Source: Symsagittifera roscoffensis
Taxonomy: Eukaryota; Xenacoelomorpha; Acoela; Convolutidae
Assembly: GCF_963678635.1 (NCBI RefSeq)
Contig: NC_087068.1
Coordinates: 25,794,318 to 25,858,317 of the forward strand
DNA length: 64,000 nucleotides
Direction: 5' to 3'
In this document: in pieces, positions 11,907-23,480 of the stretch
Numbering within the stretch: the stretch's first letter is position 1
How the letters are laid out: each line of letters begins with the position of its first letter
The notes under the pieces: generated by a model
What the model saw: only the letters and a program-made list of their open reading frames with translations
The model's database searches: none
What the model was told of the DNA's origin: nothing
Made by a program: the position numbers and the translations under genes

Positions 11907-12106
11907 NNNNNNNNNNNNNNNNNNNNNNNNNNNNNNNNNNNNNNNNNNNNNNNNNNNNNNNNNNNNNNNNNNNNNNNNNNNNNNNNNNNNNNNNNNNNNN
12001 NNNNNNNNNNNNNNNNNNNNNNNNNNNNNNNNNNNNNNNNNNNNNNNNNNNNNNNNNNNNNNNNNNNNNNNNNNNNNNNNNNNNNNNNNNNNNNNNNNNN
12101 NNNNNN
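11907..12106. other. Assembly gap (200 N)
   Basis: Exactly 200 N, a conventional placeholder for a gap of unknown size. The flanking repeats suggest the gap fell in repetitive DNA. Any frame drawn across it is meaningless. Confidence 0.99.
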
Positions 12107-13190
12107 GTTCACTAAGACCGAAAAAATTTCACCTGTTGACCTTTTTCAATTTCATGTTCCTTCCTCAACGTCGTCTTGAAACAGTTTTTCCAAGGACTCA
12201 GTTCATCTGATCAAAGTGCTCAGCATTATAAGAATGAGCTTGACAAGGCAAGAATTCGGAGCATTTTTGTTTCAAACAAAAAAACAAGGTTTTTTCACGA
12301 AGAGCGAAAATTTTTTTTGCGTTGACACTCTTTCATTCCTGGTAATACTCCTTCATTTTTGCTGATGACACTCCTCTATTTTTTCAAGGGCATTTTGAAA
12401 CACGTACTTCAAACTTGAAGGTCATATGATCAAAGTGCCCAGTTTTATAAAAAACGAAATTGGCAAGGCGAGAATTTTGAGTTTTTTGTATCAAACAAAA
12501 AATAAGATCTCTTTACGAAGAGCGAAAACTTTTTGTATGTTGACTCTCTTTCATTTGGCGTTCCAGAATATCCTGAAACGGTTTGCTTAAAATTCACGTC
12601 ATTTCATCAAAGTGCCCAGTAAAATAAAAATGAAATTGACAAGGCGTGAATTCTAAGAAATTTTTGTCTCTAACTAAAAACCAGATCTGTTTACAAAAAC
12701 CGGAAAGTTTTTTTCCTGTGACCCTCCTTTATTTATCGTTCAAATTCATCCTGGATTTTTTTCCTGGAGGTTCAAGGTCATCTGATCAAATTACCCAATG
12801 AAGTAAAAACGAAGTTGACGAGGCGAGAGTTTTAAGAAAACTATGCCTGAAATAAAAATTCAGATCTGTTCTCAACGACCGAAAAGTTTTAGCCTGCTGC
12901 CCTCTTCTATTTCACCTACAGGATCATCTTGAAACAAGTTTTTCAAGGTTGAAGATCATCTGATCAATGTTCTCTTTGATATAAAAACGAAACTGGCAAG
13001 CGATAATTTCAATAAAACTTTGCTCAAACAAAAACCAGATCTATTCACAAAGACCGAAAAGTGTTTGCCTGATGTCCTCCCCCCATTCAAGTCAATCTGA
13101 AGTTCAAGTCAATCTGAAACATGTTCTTCAAGGTTCAAAGTCAAAATGAGTTTGTCAAGTCGAGAATTTTACGAGAACGAAATGCGAAAG
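12107..13190 (+). repeat. Diverged tandem array, period about 178 bp
   Basis: The anchor 'TGATCAAAGTGCCCAG'-like block recurs at about 12208, 12424, 12602, 12781 and 12959 and, weakly, 13135. Each unit also carries CAAGGCGAGAATT, CAAACAAAAA.CAGATCT and GACCGAAAA blocks. Four intervals are close to 178 bp; the first is about 216 bp because of an insertion. The units are much diverged, so this is an old satellite-like array that probably continues into the gap. Confidence 0.75.
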
Positions 13191-13365
13191 ACGAAGACTG
13201 TTCACAAAATTTTTCCTCTGTTGATCCTCCTCCATTCCAATTGCAAAATCATGCCGCGGATGGTCAGAAATTTGCTAAAAGCAAAGATGAGGAAACAACC
13301 AAAATATAGATTTTCAAGCTTGTCTTTGCTATAGTAAACCACCCGCATTGGAGTTCCATGAATAA

Positions 13366-13556
13366 AAATCGATTATAATTGAGTTTCCTTGTCAGTGTCC
13401 ACAAAAATGAAAACAAATCGATTAAATAAAGAAGTAAGAAATTGATTACAATATTACTGTTTTTTGAGGCAACAAAATCCTTTTTTCACCCATTATAATC
13501 GATTTATTTTCACTTTTGCGGACACTGACAATAAAACTAAAGTTGAATCGATTTTG
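13366..13556. repeat. Inverted repeat, arms about 60 bp
   Basis: 13366-13425 and 13498-13556 are imperfect reverse complements. Both carry AATCGATT at the ends and TTGTCAGTGTCC in the middle, separated by about 72 bp. Related pieces (CCATTATAATCGATTTGTTTTCA) recur at about 14452-14475. It is probably a fold-back or MITE remnant. Confidence 0.7.
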
Positions 13557-13703
13557 TTTCCACTTTACTGAGATGCAAATTTCAACGCAAATAAAGTATT
13601 TTCCAAGTTTTAAATTAAAGTTGGTTACGTTGGTTACTTGTTGTTCAATTGAGTTTTTTTCTACCTAACTTTGCTATTTTTATTACTTTTTTATATTACT
13701 CAA

Positions 13704-14126
13704 CATTACCCCCCCCCCCCAAGCGTTTGCCCATTTACAACAAACCCCCTCCCCCCAACGTAACGTGTTCAGGTGGGTTTAGGTGGGGGTGGCTTTAGGA
13801 GGGGGGGTTGGGTTTAGGTTGAGGGGTGGGGGGGTTAGGTGGGGGGGGGGTGGGGGTTAGGTGGGGGGGGGGCTATGTGGGTTCACGTTGGGGGATGTGG
13901 GTTCAGGTAGGGGGGTATGTGGGTTTAGGTGGGGGATGTGGGTTCAAGTGGGGGTATGTGGGTTCAGGTGGGTGGGGGGAGGTATGTGGGTTCAGGTGGG
14001 GAGGGGTATGTGGGTTCAGGTGGGGGGGGGGGGGTTGTTCACGTGGGGGGATATTCAGGTGGGGAGCTCAGTGGGGGGAGGGGAGCAAAAGTGCAAACGT
14101 TGGGGGGGGGGGGGAGCTCAATGGAA
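13704..14126 (+). repeat. C-run followed by G-rich minisatellite
   Basis: A C-rich stretch (about 13709-13757) is followed by a G-rich array of units such as TATGTGGGTTCAGGTGGGG, about 20-25 bp long, to 14126. Many runs of four or more G make G-quadruplex formation plausible on the plus strand. The Gly/Trp/Val-rich frames over it are low-complexity artefacts. Confidence 0.85.
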
Positions 14127-14597
14127 TCTTTTTGCAATTTGAGTTTAGGTTTTGAAATTGATTAGTCTAGGCCTTACACTCGCTTTGTAAAGTTTCCGCA
14201 TCACTCACTTGATAAGTGCTCAAATTCTTGCAACATTTTGCACGACGCGCGAAACAAAAACAAAGTGGAAAAAATCCATTTTAATATAATTACCTACTTA
14301 TTATAAAATCCATTATAATGGATTCAAAATGAATTGTAATGCATTTTGTTTGGGCGAGAAAAAATGGATTTAAATCCATTTTTAGTCCAATTTTTTTGTC
14401 TGAAGGTAACATGGGAATCGATTATATTTACAAAAATATAGACCACGAAAATCCATTATAATCGATTTGTTTTCATTTTTCTTAAATGCGGACAAGCTTG
14501 TAATTATGCAGACAAACGGACACCGCAAAAAGAAATTAATATTTGTGCAGTAGCGGTTTTTTGGTTGGGGCGTGGGCGGATTGGCTCTCAACTGGCT

Positions 14598-14643
14598 CTC
14601 TGACTATCCAAAGTACAACCCCTTGTACTTTGGATAGTCAGAG
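14598..14643. repeat. Perfect hairpin, 21-bp arms, 4-nt loop
   Basis: Arm 14598-14618 (CTCTGACTATCCAAAGTACA then A) is exactly complementary to 14623-14643; the loop is CCCC. It lies in non-coding DNA with no flanking gene, so a transcription terminator role is not supported. Confidence 0.95.
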
Positions 14644-14989
14644 GTGCTGTTTTAAGAAACTCAATTTCTGGCCAATTTTTCGCGCCAATATGCAATTATT
14701 TTGAAAGAAAGGGCTTGCCGAAAAAGCGCAATACTGCCTAAAACGCGTTTCTGTAGTGTTTTTTTTCAAATCGTTTGCAAAGCAATAGTTTTAGCCAAAA
14801 TGGGGTTGTTGAGTCTTTCGAATAGTTCTGAAAATTGATTTGGGTCCAATAAAAAAGGTCGAAAAAACGAAGAACCAGGTCGACAATCAAGTTAGGTCGA
14901 CCAAAAAAAAGCAAAAAGGTCAAAAGTTTTTAAAAATTTGCCTTTCTCTCAAGAAAAACCAAAACCTTCCCCTGTATTTGACTGTTTGC

Positions 14990-15134
14990 ATATACGTTTG
15001 TATGTATTTATGCATGTATGCATGTATGTTTGTATGTATGTACTTATGTAAGTATTTTGTCTGTATTTATGTATGTATGCATCTATGTATATGTATGTAT
15101 GTATTTATGTATCTATGTATGTATGTATGTATGT
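14990..15134 (+). repeat. (TATG)n-type microsatellite with variants
   Basis: Imperfect run of TATG/TTTG/CATG tetranucleotides; the Cys/Met/Tyr-rich frame through it is an artefact. Confidence 0.9.
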
Positions 15135-18100
15135 GAAACTGTACGTAAAAGTATTGTAAATTGAAGCTGATCATGGGGTGGGGGAACCTGCGGTCCCCCA
15201 TGTCTGAAAATAGGCTACGGCTTTTCGGTACCGCAGGCTAATAAAAGAGCAGAAATTCAATGTGCTAAGATAGATTACAGCTTTTGCCATGTCTTAAGAT
15301 ACAAAGTTTGAGATGCTTAGTTTCATAAGGTTATTTTTTTTGTTGCTCAAGTTTCCCATGGGTTGGATACGCCATATATTAAGATAGGCTAAACTTTTTT
15401 TGGGCAAAAACCTCAGATTGAGCAAAATTTTCAAAAGCCTCAAGTTTCAGCGTCAAACAGTCTTTGTAGCTTCTGGTCTATCTGCAAAAAATCTTTGATA
15501 TAGTGCGATTTAAGTACGAAATTAAACAAAAAAGATATTAAGCACAAAGGACATTGAACATGTTTCCTTAGTTTTTTGAAAAATATTCGTTTTGTCCCTC
15601 AAAAGTTTGATTTACGTAACAATTTGATTTAATTTGAGCGAGGATGTCTTTTATCATATTACACACAATATTATCCAACTCTACAAGTACTAAATGGATC
15701 TTGCTAAAGTAAAATTACACTTTTGTGGAGTCTTTCAGGTTAATGGTGCCAAAAATGAAATAAAAAAGCTGAGAAAAAAATTTGTTGCTAAAGTTACTAA
15801 AAATTGAGTGGAAACCTAATTGAAACCGAACTTTTTAATCTTTTATCTCACAATTGAAACAAACTTGCCTAGAAATTTAGTCAGAAGAAGGGGATTTCAG
15901 ATAGAAAATCGTATCGTTTGAACAAACAATTTGCTTGCAAAGGTAAAATTAGACTTACATTATGCAAAAAAAAATTTCTTGTGCAGTAGCATTTGTTTTC
16001 TCTTAGTAAAAATAAAAATTTTGTGATTTTTAGCCATATATATTATTCAAAATGACCTCGGCAGCACTTCTGATGTAATTCTAAATTGTCTCCAAATGTG
16101 AATTAGATAAAACGGAAAAAAATATTAATTTAATTTGACCGATTGTTTTCAATGTAAAGAAAAACAAAAAGGAATAAGTCCTACTTGATGCAGCTGAACA
16201 ATTGAGTCAATGAGAATCAATATTTTTTGTGAAAATTTCAATAATTTTTAAATAATCAAAATCGAGCCATAAGTTTTGTTTGGAGTTTTGGCCCTTTTAT
16301 TTTAAATCAGTTTAAAAGGAGATTTATTTATTATGGAGTTTTTATTTATGATGATATCAACCAAAAACGAGTGAGCTTTTGTTTTGGATTGTTCGAAGCG
16401 TTCAAATAATGATATCACAGAGTGGAAATCGAGCTTTATTTATAGTGGAAGTTTATCCAATTTGATATCAAATTTTCACAATTGACATTCTTTTTGCGGA
16501 TAACTTTAAAAGAGTTGAATATTAACCAATCAAAATGATCTTTTTAATTATAGTTCAGTTAAACAATTACATTTTTTTAACATTTTTGATACTCGACAAG
16601 TTTTTCAATCTTCAATGAATTGTTTTCTTATCGGCCACATTGAACTTTTTTAAGTTCAATCATTGTTTTTAGCGCAGAGATATTGTTTTAAGGCGTAGGA
16701 GAAAAAAACGTAAAAGATATCAAATAATTTGAAAACCAACCAATTAAAATTATTACGAATAGCTCACATTATTCAGAGTAGCTCAAATTTTTCTTGTGCA
16801 TTGGTAACTGTTTTTTTTTCTGAATAAAAATACAGATTTTGTAATTTTTAGCTTTATATTTCTAGATAAAAAAGACATCGAGTGCACTTTCTATCTCTGA
16901 ATTTTTACCTAATGTTCTCAAAAATTGTGTAGGTGACAAAGAAGTGGAGCTAGGTGAAGGGTTTCAACTCGAATTCATAAGTACATGTCACTGTTAAAAG
17001 TTAAGAATGTACGGGTAGAAATTTAGTCAGCAAAGTAAAAGCATATCTATCGACTTATCTGAAGAACTTCTATAGTTGTTTTGCAGCGAGGTTTTTTCGA
17101 GGGTTTCATAACTGAAATAAAGTTAAAAGTACGCAATAAAAGGCAGTTACGAGTTTCTGTTTTCTCTAAAATCTTGCAAAGAACGCTTTTTACTTCAACT
17201 CAGAAAAAAATTGCGTACAAAAAAGTGGGGTGCCAATTCGTCTCTCTTTTTTTCAAATCATAAGCAAATCTAATCCACAAAGATTCTCAAAAGTTTTAAG
17301 CACCTAAATTTTCAAAATTAACGGAGTAAATAAAAAAGAAAAGTGTGATGTTTCTCTATGAAAACAACCATATCAAACATCTTATCTTCTTATCAAGAAT
17401 TGAAGTCGAGAACTTATACATATTCTTCAAATTAATTTATCACTTTTTAAAAAATTTTCTATTAGAGCAAAAATCTTAAGGTTCTTGATTTTTGCTTCAT
17501 TTAAAACCTTTAAAAAAAATTTTTTCTGACTGAAAATCAACACCTAAAAGATTTTTAAAAAGTCAATAAACCAATGTTTAAAAAAAGATGTACTTCAAGC
17601 AATTTATACAAATCAACCAATCCGAATCGCTCTTCTTTAATCCTAAAAATTTGAAAACTTTTAATATCAACACATCAAGTTTACGCTCAAACGATTGGCG
17701 AACTCTAATGCCATATGTTATCAGTTTTAAGAAACAACAAAAAATTGGTGATAGGTTAACATGAATTTCGAACAGTCTCAAAAATTGAACTAAGGAATGA
17801 AAGTAGTTTTTGAGCATAGGCTGATCATCCTACAAATTTCTCTCACAACAAAAATTTTTTTTAGAAAAACTAACTGCATGAATTGATTATTCAATTTAGA
17901 TTTGTTCAGACTTAACTTGATTTTACGAAATACTGTAGGCTGTAAATTGTGAGAATGTAATTGTTGACCTCGACCTCAGAGAATGAGAGACTTTTACAAG
18001 TCTTAAGAGAAAAAAAAGAATCATGACGTAAATTAATGCGTTACTGATAAGTTGTTTTCTTATCCTCAGTTCCATTAGTTTTAGTTTAATTACTTTTAAG

Positions 18101-18235
18101 CTTTCCGACCTATCATAGAAGCATGAGGCATTTATGTCAACTAAGTAGTGTAGACAAATAACCGAGGCAAACGAATGCCTGCAAAGATGTATGAACCTCA
18201 GTGACGATCCCCTAGACAAAATACATTCGATGTAT
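15135..18235. other. AT-rich non-coding stretch upstream of the copia-like remnant
   Basis: No gene recognised. Frames at 17081-17263 and on the minus strand at 17578-18249 show no family motif. The copia-like 5' LTR should lie at the right end of this stretch, but I could not match it to the 3' LTR start (TGTGATATCGTCGTGAGC). Confidence 0.5.
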
Positions 18236-19230
18236 TGAGACGCTGACAAACAGTTTGATCATGAGATGTCGGCAGGGGGAACAAGAAAAAATGTCACAAG
18301 AAGTCAAAGACTGTATCCTCAAGTAAGTGTTTCCACAAGCAGCTCGACCAGCAATGAGATAGTGGGGTGCACTGAACATCGGCATTGAATGAATCAAGAG
18401 GACAGAATCAAAAAACACAAAAAGAAATATTAAAAAAATTCGAGTGGTAAAGATGAAAACACAACTTCAAAGTTTAGCCCAAAGAAATGAAAAGTTGGAA
18501 GAGTCGCAACCGCGGTATGCCTCACCGATCATTATACAACGAGTTAAAAAAGGAAGGTTATCCAAGACTCGTTGTTAAAAAAAAAACAATTTTTGGCTAC
18601 ATTCGGTTGAAAAGGAATACAGAGTAGTGGAGAGGATGCGTGCAGATAGATGTAAAGATTCTAGTAGCATACATCACAATGAACGGCATCCAAAACCTAG
18701 AATTAAACGAAAACAAAATAGCAGTATCTAAGCCAAAAGATTTGGTATAGGACAGGGAAGGTGTAGATAATCTCATACGCAAATTGTATGAGTACTTGCT
18801 GCCAAACACGTTCATAAAGATGTCACAATGCTATCAGAACATGTGATAGCATTGTGACATTTCTTGGGTCCAATACATCAAAGTTATTAAGAACCACAGA
18901 AAAGAAATGGAAGAACTGGGATTGGTGATTCTGAATGTCATATACTGGGTCGCACATGTTCTAATCTTGTGAAAAGGCATAGATCATTAGAGAAAATTTC
19001 GCCAAAAATAACTCCGGAAATGAACAATTTGACCCGACCATCCTCGAACACACAATGAGAAGATTCACAGCCACCAGTGAATAGACAGTAGGGGACATCA
19101 TCTACATTCGATCATCTAATAGAAGTAGAAGAGGTCGAAAGTCAAAGGGAAGACACAATAGAAACACCCTCAAATGTTACAATTGTGGAATAGAAAAAAA
19201 TTTTGTCAAAGACTGCAGAACACCTAAGCT
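18236..19230 (+). pseudogene. Copia-like gag remnant with altered zinc knuckle
   Basis: Several short frames lie here; the diagnostic piece is 19175-19216, spacing C-x2-C-x4-N-x4-C. Retroelement nucleocapsid knuckles have His at the third position, so the Asn (AAT, one change from CAT) would impair zinc binding. Basic residues surround the knuckle, as is usual for RNA-binding nucleocapsid. The start of gag cannot be fixed. Confidence 0.7.
18820..18860. repeat. Perfect hairpin, 17-bp arms, 7-nt loop, inside copia-like gag
   Basis: 18820-18836 (ATGTCACAATGCTATCA) is the exact reverse complement of 18844-18860; the loop is GAACATG. The duplicated inverted segment looks recent compared with the mutated surroundings. 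Confidence 0.95.
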
Positions 19231-19543
19231 GCAGAGAATTGGAGACAATGGAGAGGCAGAAATTGGACTAACAGCAACCAATCAAACAGCATATACACGA
19301 GTGACCGACAATACAAGGCATACGGAAGCAGAAACCAACAGACTAATTGCAACTCGGAAGAAAACGTAGAGAGCACAAAAGAAAAGAAATACCAAAACAC
19401 TTTGACCAAAAACAACACTCCAGAAAAAAACGAAAGAACAAGATCAAGAAATTTCATCCTGTTGGTACTTGATTGAAATCCATTTCTCAGGAGAAAAGAG
19501 TACAAAAAAATGAGTGGTACAACAGGACATCATAACGTCTAAA

Positions 19544-19591
19544 ACTTATAATTGACACAGAAGCGGCAAAAATAGTGATATCTAAAAAGTG
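19544..19591 (+). pseudogene. Copia-like aspartic protease active-site remnant
   Basis: Reads LIIDTEA..IVIS then a TGA. The retropepsin signature is D-[TS]-G-A; here Gly is Glu (GAA, one change from GGA), which would inactivate the enzyme. The rest of the protease is unreadable. Confidence 0.6.
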
Positions 19592-20145
19592 ACTTAATGA
19601 GATTGAAAAGACGCTTAATCTCATTCCTGGAACGGAGGGAATTACAAAAGAGAAAACAAGAAAGAGACTAAAGCGTAGAATTCGGAAAAGGTGATCCTAT
19701 CAGAACGACATGGCTAATGCGTTTACCCGTAACTGAAAACAAAAAAGTTTCGACACTTAAGATATATGTCATAGTTGTCTATCCGTGCCGGTTTGGCTTT
19801 CAACCGCTAGAAAAATTGGACTGAGTTAAATACAATGGTTGAAGCATCCTGTATAGACAAAATCACACATTCTAAATCTTGAGAAAAAGAAACAGGTCAC
19901 GGACAATTAGAAGTAATATTTGATTTCAAAAAAACTCACAATTAGAGCATTAGTAAAAGAAAAACTGATTGAAAACCTGTATTTTTTTGGTAGGTTAGTG
20001 AACCAAAGAACTGGTCTGAAGAAAGTATTCGATTCATCTATCAAATTTGGACATGCATCCTATGGGAATTCATAACTTTTATTGACAACTCCTTAGTGAA
20101 CGAGAGTTTTTCGGGATCAAACAAACAAATTGAAGAAAAGGTTTT

Positions 20146-20898
20146 TTGAAAATCTTAAACAAATTTTGTAATTCTGCAAACTATAATAGAGTCAACAAGA
20201 CTAATAAATTCTCAATATTCTCAATTCAAAGTAGGTATGACTCTACCCAAAGCAAGGCGATAGATCTGACTGAGTGGAACGACCCTACACAAGAGAAAAA
20301 AGCCATTCTATTACATATGGTGGATGCGTTGTCGAGACTGAACGTAGCTGCATTTGTCCCATCAAAAAATCCAAAAGATATAATGAACGCCATATTTATG
20401 AATTGGTTTACGAAATTTAAGCCCCGCTTGTTAGTTCTGGGGAAAGAGTATAACAAAGATTTCATGCTGGTAATGAATTCAAGTTTTGGATGCATTATCA
20501 AATCCCCAGCAGCTTATGTACCTTTTTAAAATGCGGTAGTAGAGAGATACAATGGGATAGTGAAAACAATTGTGAAAAAATTATCAAATGACCTTAGTGT
20601 GATTGAAATCAACGAGGTGTTATTACCATATGCTAACTTGACAAAGACATTGCTGCTTGACGTAAATGGTTTATTACTTTTCCAAAGAGTGTACTGTATA
20701 AACCCTAAGATTGACACATTGTATCAACAGATATTTTCAAAGTGTTTAGATAACGCAAGTACACAAGACGTTCATGACCTAAAAAGACATCTCGACACAA
20801 TTCAAGTAGTTAGGGAAGCATTTGTGAAAGCTAAAAAAGAGGACAAACTAAAGAGGAGGAGTCAAAAACTAATCTTCAGTAATATTAAGTGCAGGTAA
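20146..20898 (+). pseudogene. Copia-like integrase core, one in-frame TAA
   Basis: Role: DDE-type strand transfer of cDNA into the genome. A single frame of about 250 codons is open from 20146 to 20898 except for TAA at 20527-20529, one change from CAA. Visible marks are an HMVDALSR block carrying the first catalytic Asp, a WFTKF block, a LLVLGKEY block where the second catalytic Asp (usual D-N-G-x-E) is replaced, and NAVVERYN with the catalytic Glu just after the stop. The C-terminal part is Lys/Arg-rich, as in this family. An N-terminal HHCC domain is not seen in this frame. The long open frame in an otherwise shattered element is notable. Confidence 0.8.
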
Positions 20899-22139
20899 TG
20901 TGATAAGAAAAAAAATATGAAAAGAGCACATAAAAAGGCCCCTCAGCAAAAGTTATGTGCAATGGTGACAAAGTCATGATTAATTATGGAAAAAGAATTG
21001 TACATGCACATTATACCAGAATCACATATGCAGAATTTTGGGCACCATCAGACCCAAGAACCTCATCTAATAACCATCACAAAAAAAAAACTTCAGAGAC
21101 AGAATAGTGCATCCTGTCATAATTGTTAGAAGCAGCTCGAATTGGATTAACAGGCAACATCTGGCCCTGTATTGCAATTTCGAGAACTGGAAGAAGGAGA
21201 ATATAAGCAGGGAGATTATTTGTATTTTTCAAGTTCAAGTGGATCATGTGAACAGATCCCGTTACAACAGAACAGAAGTTTCCAGCATGATAAAAATGAC
21301 GTTATAACGTAACGAGCTCAACCGGAACAAAAATTGTCAAAATAGAACAAAACAGAACCAAAAACTAGTATCAGAGTATTTACAAATCGAATCAAGTAGA
21401 CCAGATAACAGAAACAGAAAATGATTGTGAGATATTGAACAATTTTTTTGTCGTGGATTTTGAAAAAAAAATAATTGTATTATCTATCTAGAGAATTGTG
21501 AAGAAGGAACGGACAAACTTTCATCAGATTACACTAGTCTTGCGATATTTTTGTAGTTATAAATTGAAAATTCCTATAAAATATTTAAAATAAATCAATA
21601 TACAACTTTGCGAACAACACCCAAAACAGAGAAAAATAGAAAAAATACCTTTTTTAAGGTCTCATGGGCTTAATCAGAGAAAACGGAAAAAACTTGACGA
21701 AAAAATGGACATGAGACGTACAATACCAGAAAGAGTTATCAATTCACAGTAACCACCCCAAATCCTATGCCCGGAACTGAAGCCATTAATTTCATAACCA
21801 CAATGAGAGAATGGGGATATGAAATAGTTAGCAAGACCGATGACATTAGTGGTGTATTCCCTCGACCGGTGCTGCGAAATGCGAGAATGCAGGAAAAAAC
21901 GGCTGGTCCCCGGAACCGATGACAGACAATAAGCGCAGATAGATATAAAAAGGACTACAAAGAAAAGATGTAAAAGCACAAAACCAGACTAGGGCCAGAA
22001 GGAGCAGCGAAAAGGTCCCAAACGACAAATCCAGACCAAGAGGTGGATAGCTCAGATCAACCCGAAAAAAAAGATGGAAACTGAATATGTCCCGATAGTG
22101 GTGAGAAAGAAAAACACCAAGTAAAGATTTTCTGTAATC

Positions 22140-22420
22140 GGGGCATTCGTCGAATGGTCTATATTTCCCCATTAAGGGAGGCAGGAGAACTCATTGGGAC
22201 TGGCAGATGCAGTGGGACTGGTATACAACCATTATTAGAAAACTCGACCAATTGGGAATCAAAGGATGCAGCATAAATCAACATCGGATTGCTATTGCTG
22301 CATGTAGATGATATGATGTTCGCAGGCACTGATGAAATTCATGCCAAAGGGAAGAGAGCAAAACAAGGGATCAGCACTGCACTCGTGAAGAAGGCAATTT
22401 ATAATTTTTTGGATGAAGAT
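22140..22420 (+). pseudogene. Copia-like reverse transcriptase palm fragment
   Basis: HVDD at 22301-22312 (consensus [FY]-x-D-D, here with an upstream Leu run and a following MMFAGTDE) is the RT catalytic motif of the copia type. Upstream text around 22220-22290 (W..WY...IRKLDQLGIKGCS) fits the region before the motif. Several stops and frameshifts surround it. Confidence 0.7.
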
Positions 22421-22578
22421 CAACACTGAAACAGATCAAAAAAGCAGGAACTGCGGAAAGATAACTCTCACACCAGCTGAAAAGAAATCAACGAAATCCA
22501 AGGAATCACAGGCAAGGACGATACGGGCATAAAACCAGAACAAGTGACATCAGTGCGAAGTCTGATAGGACAACTGCA

Positions 22579-23200
22579 ATGGGCAGTGGCGCTATCGAGA
22601 CGAGACCTAGCGAAAAGACTAAAAAAAACTGTTTATCAGCACTGAAAACCAGACCACATATTGGGATTGTACGGAAACTGAAAGTGATTGAGAAAAGTCA
22701 TATATCCAGGAAGCAACAACAGATTATGAGGAGACCAATGAGAGGGCCCTTAGAGATAGAGATATACCCCGACGCCAGCTACACGGGAAGAGCAACAATG
22801 GGGCACGTAGGAAAGATCCGTCCGAAGAACTCAGCACCAGTAGCGGTTTTCCATTGGTCAAGAAAGACAATAATCAGATGAAAAACTGATATCTACAAAG
22901 CAGAACTTCATGCAACGAAACATACAACGGACGAGATTCTATTGTGGAAAATTTTGATTTTCAAAATCGGTCTATCAAAAACATCCACGAACTCTAGACT
23001 ATTTAGAGACATTTTGAGCGTCAGAACAACAGTTTGTTCGCCGAAGTACAAAGCATTTAAGAGAAAATCCAGCAGGTCAGACTCACTAAGATAATTTGAA
23101 GGAATCGAAGTTCTGTTCGTTCACTCAGAAAATCAACTGGCCGACTGCTTGACTAAAGCCAAGAAGGGGGACGCGCTGTCAGACGTTACAAAGTATGGAT
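22579..23200 (+). pseudogene. Copia-like RNase H remnant
   Basis: A 100-codon frame (22579-22881) contains YPDASYTGR (first catalytic Asp at 22771) and W.SRKT. After a stop, KAELHATKHTTDE (around 22900) carries the acidic second position, and ENQLADCLTKA (23128-23160) is the typical copia ending. The role is removal of template RNA during reverse transcription. It is disrupted by at least two stops. Confidence 0.75.
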
Positions 23201-23449
23201 CCCAGAAGACACACCGAAGCATGACTCGACGTTTATAGTGAAGATGATAGAGCCACCCTGAGCCTACAAAACAGAGAAGGTGAACCCAGACTACGAACAC
23301 AAGGAACTATCAGATCTTTCAGAAGGCAAATATTTTAGTGACCGCAGCAACAAGAAGGGAAAAACAAAGAAAGCGAAAGAATGCAACAAATCGTTTGGAC
23401 AGAAAACTCTATGACCAGACCAAGCGAAAAAACATTCTCAAATTTAATT

Positions 23450-23480
23450 GGAGGAAGGGCTGTGATATCGTCGTGAGCAA
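23450..23480 (+). other. Probable polypurine tract and start of copia-like 3' LTR
   Basis: GGAGGAAGGGC is directly followed by TGTGATATCGTCGTGAGC, matching the usual PPT-TG arrangement after copia pol. The LTR end and target duplication were not found. Confidence 0.55.

Larger units (their letters stand above)
18236..23460 (+). mobile_element. Decayed Ty1/copia-like retrotransposon, internal region
   Basis: The order of motifs on the plus strand is Gag zinc knuckle (19175-19216), protease active site (19544-19591), integrase (20146-20898), reverse transcriptase (about 22140-22420) and RNase H (22579-23200). Integrase before RT defines copia/Pseudoviridae rather than gypsy. A purine tract (GGAGGAAGGGC, 23450-23460) abuts TGTGATATCG at 23461, as expected for a polypurine tract and 3' LTR start. 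Stops and frameshifts occur throughout, so it is not autonomous. Minus-strand frames from 17923 to 19505 are shadows of this element. Confidence 0.85.

Noticed and set aside
11790-12179. Open frames crossing 11907-12106
   Set aside because: They consist mostly of N; there is no real sequence there.
13770-14126. Telomere or interstitial telomere repeat (GGTTTAGG-like words)
   Set aside because: Unit length and sequence are irregular and no TTAGG or TTAGGG tandem run exists.
13826-14165. Gly/Trp/Val-rich proteins
   Set aside because: Three overlapping frames of the G-rich minisatellite all look alike; low-complexity artefact.
14598-14643. Rho-independent-type terminator
   Set aside because: No adjacent gene, no U-tract rule applies, and the genome is eukaryotic.
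17923-19505. Several minus-strand frames of 70-108 codons
   Set aside because: Shadows of the plus-strand copia-like element, with hydrophobic low-complexity translations.
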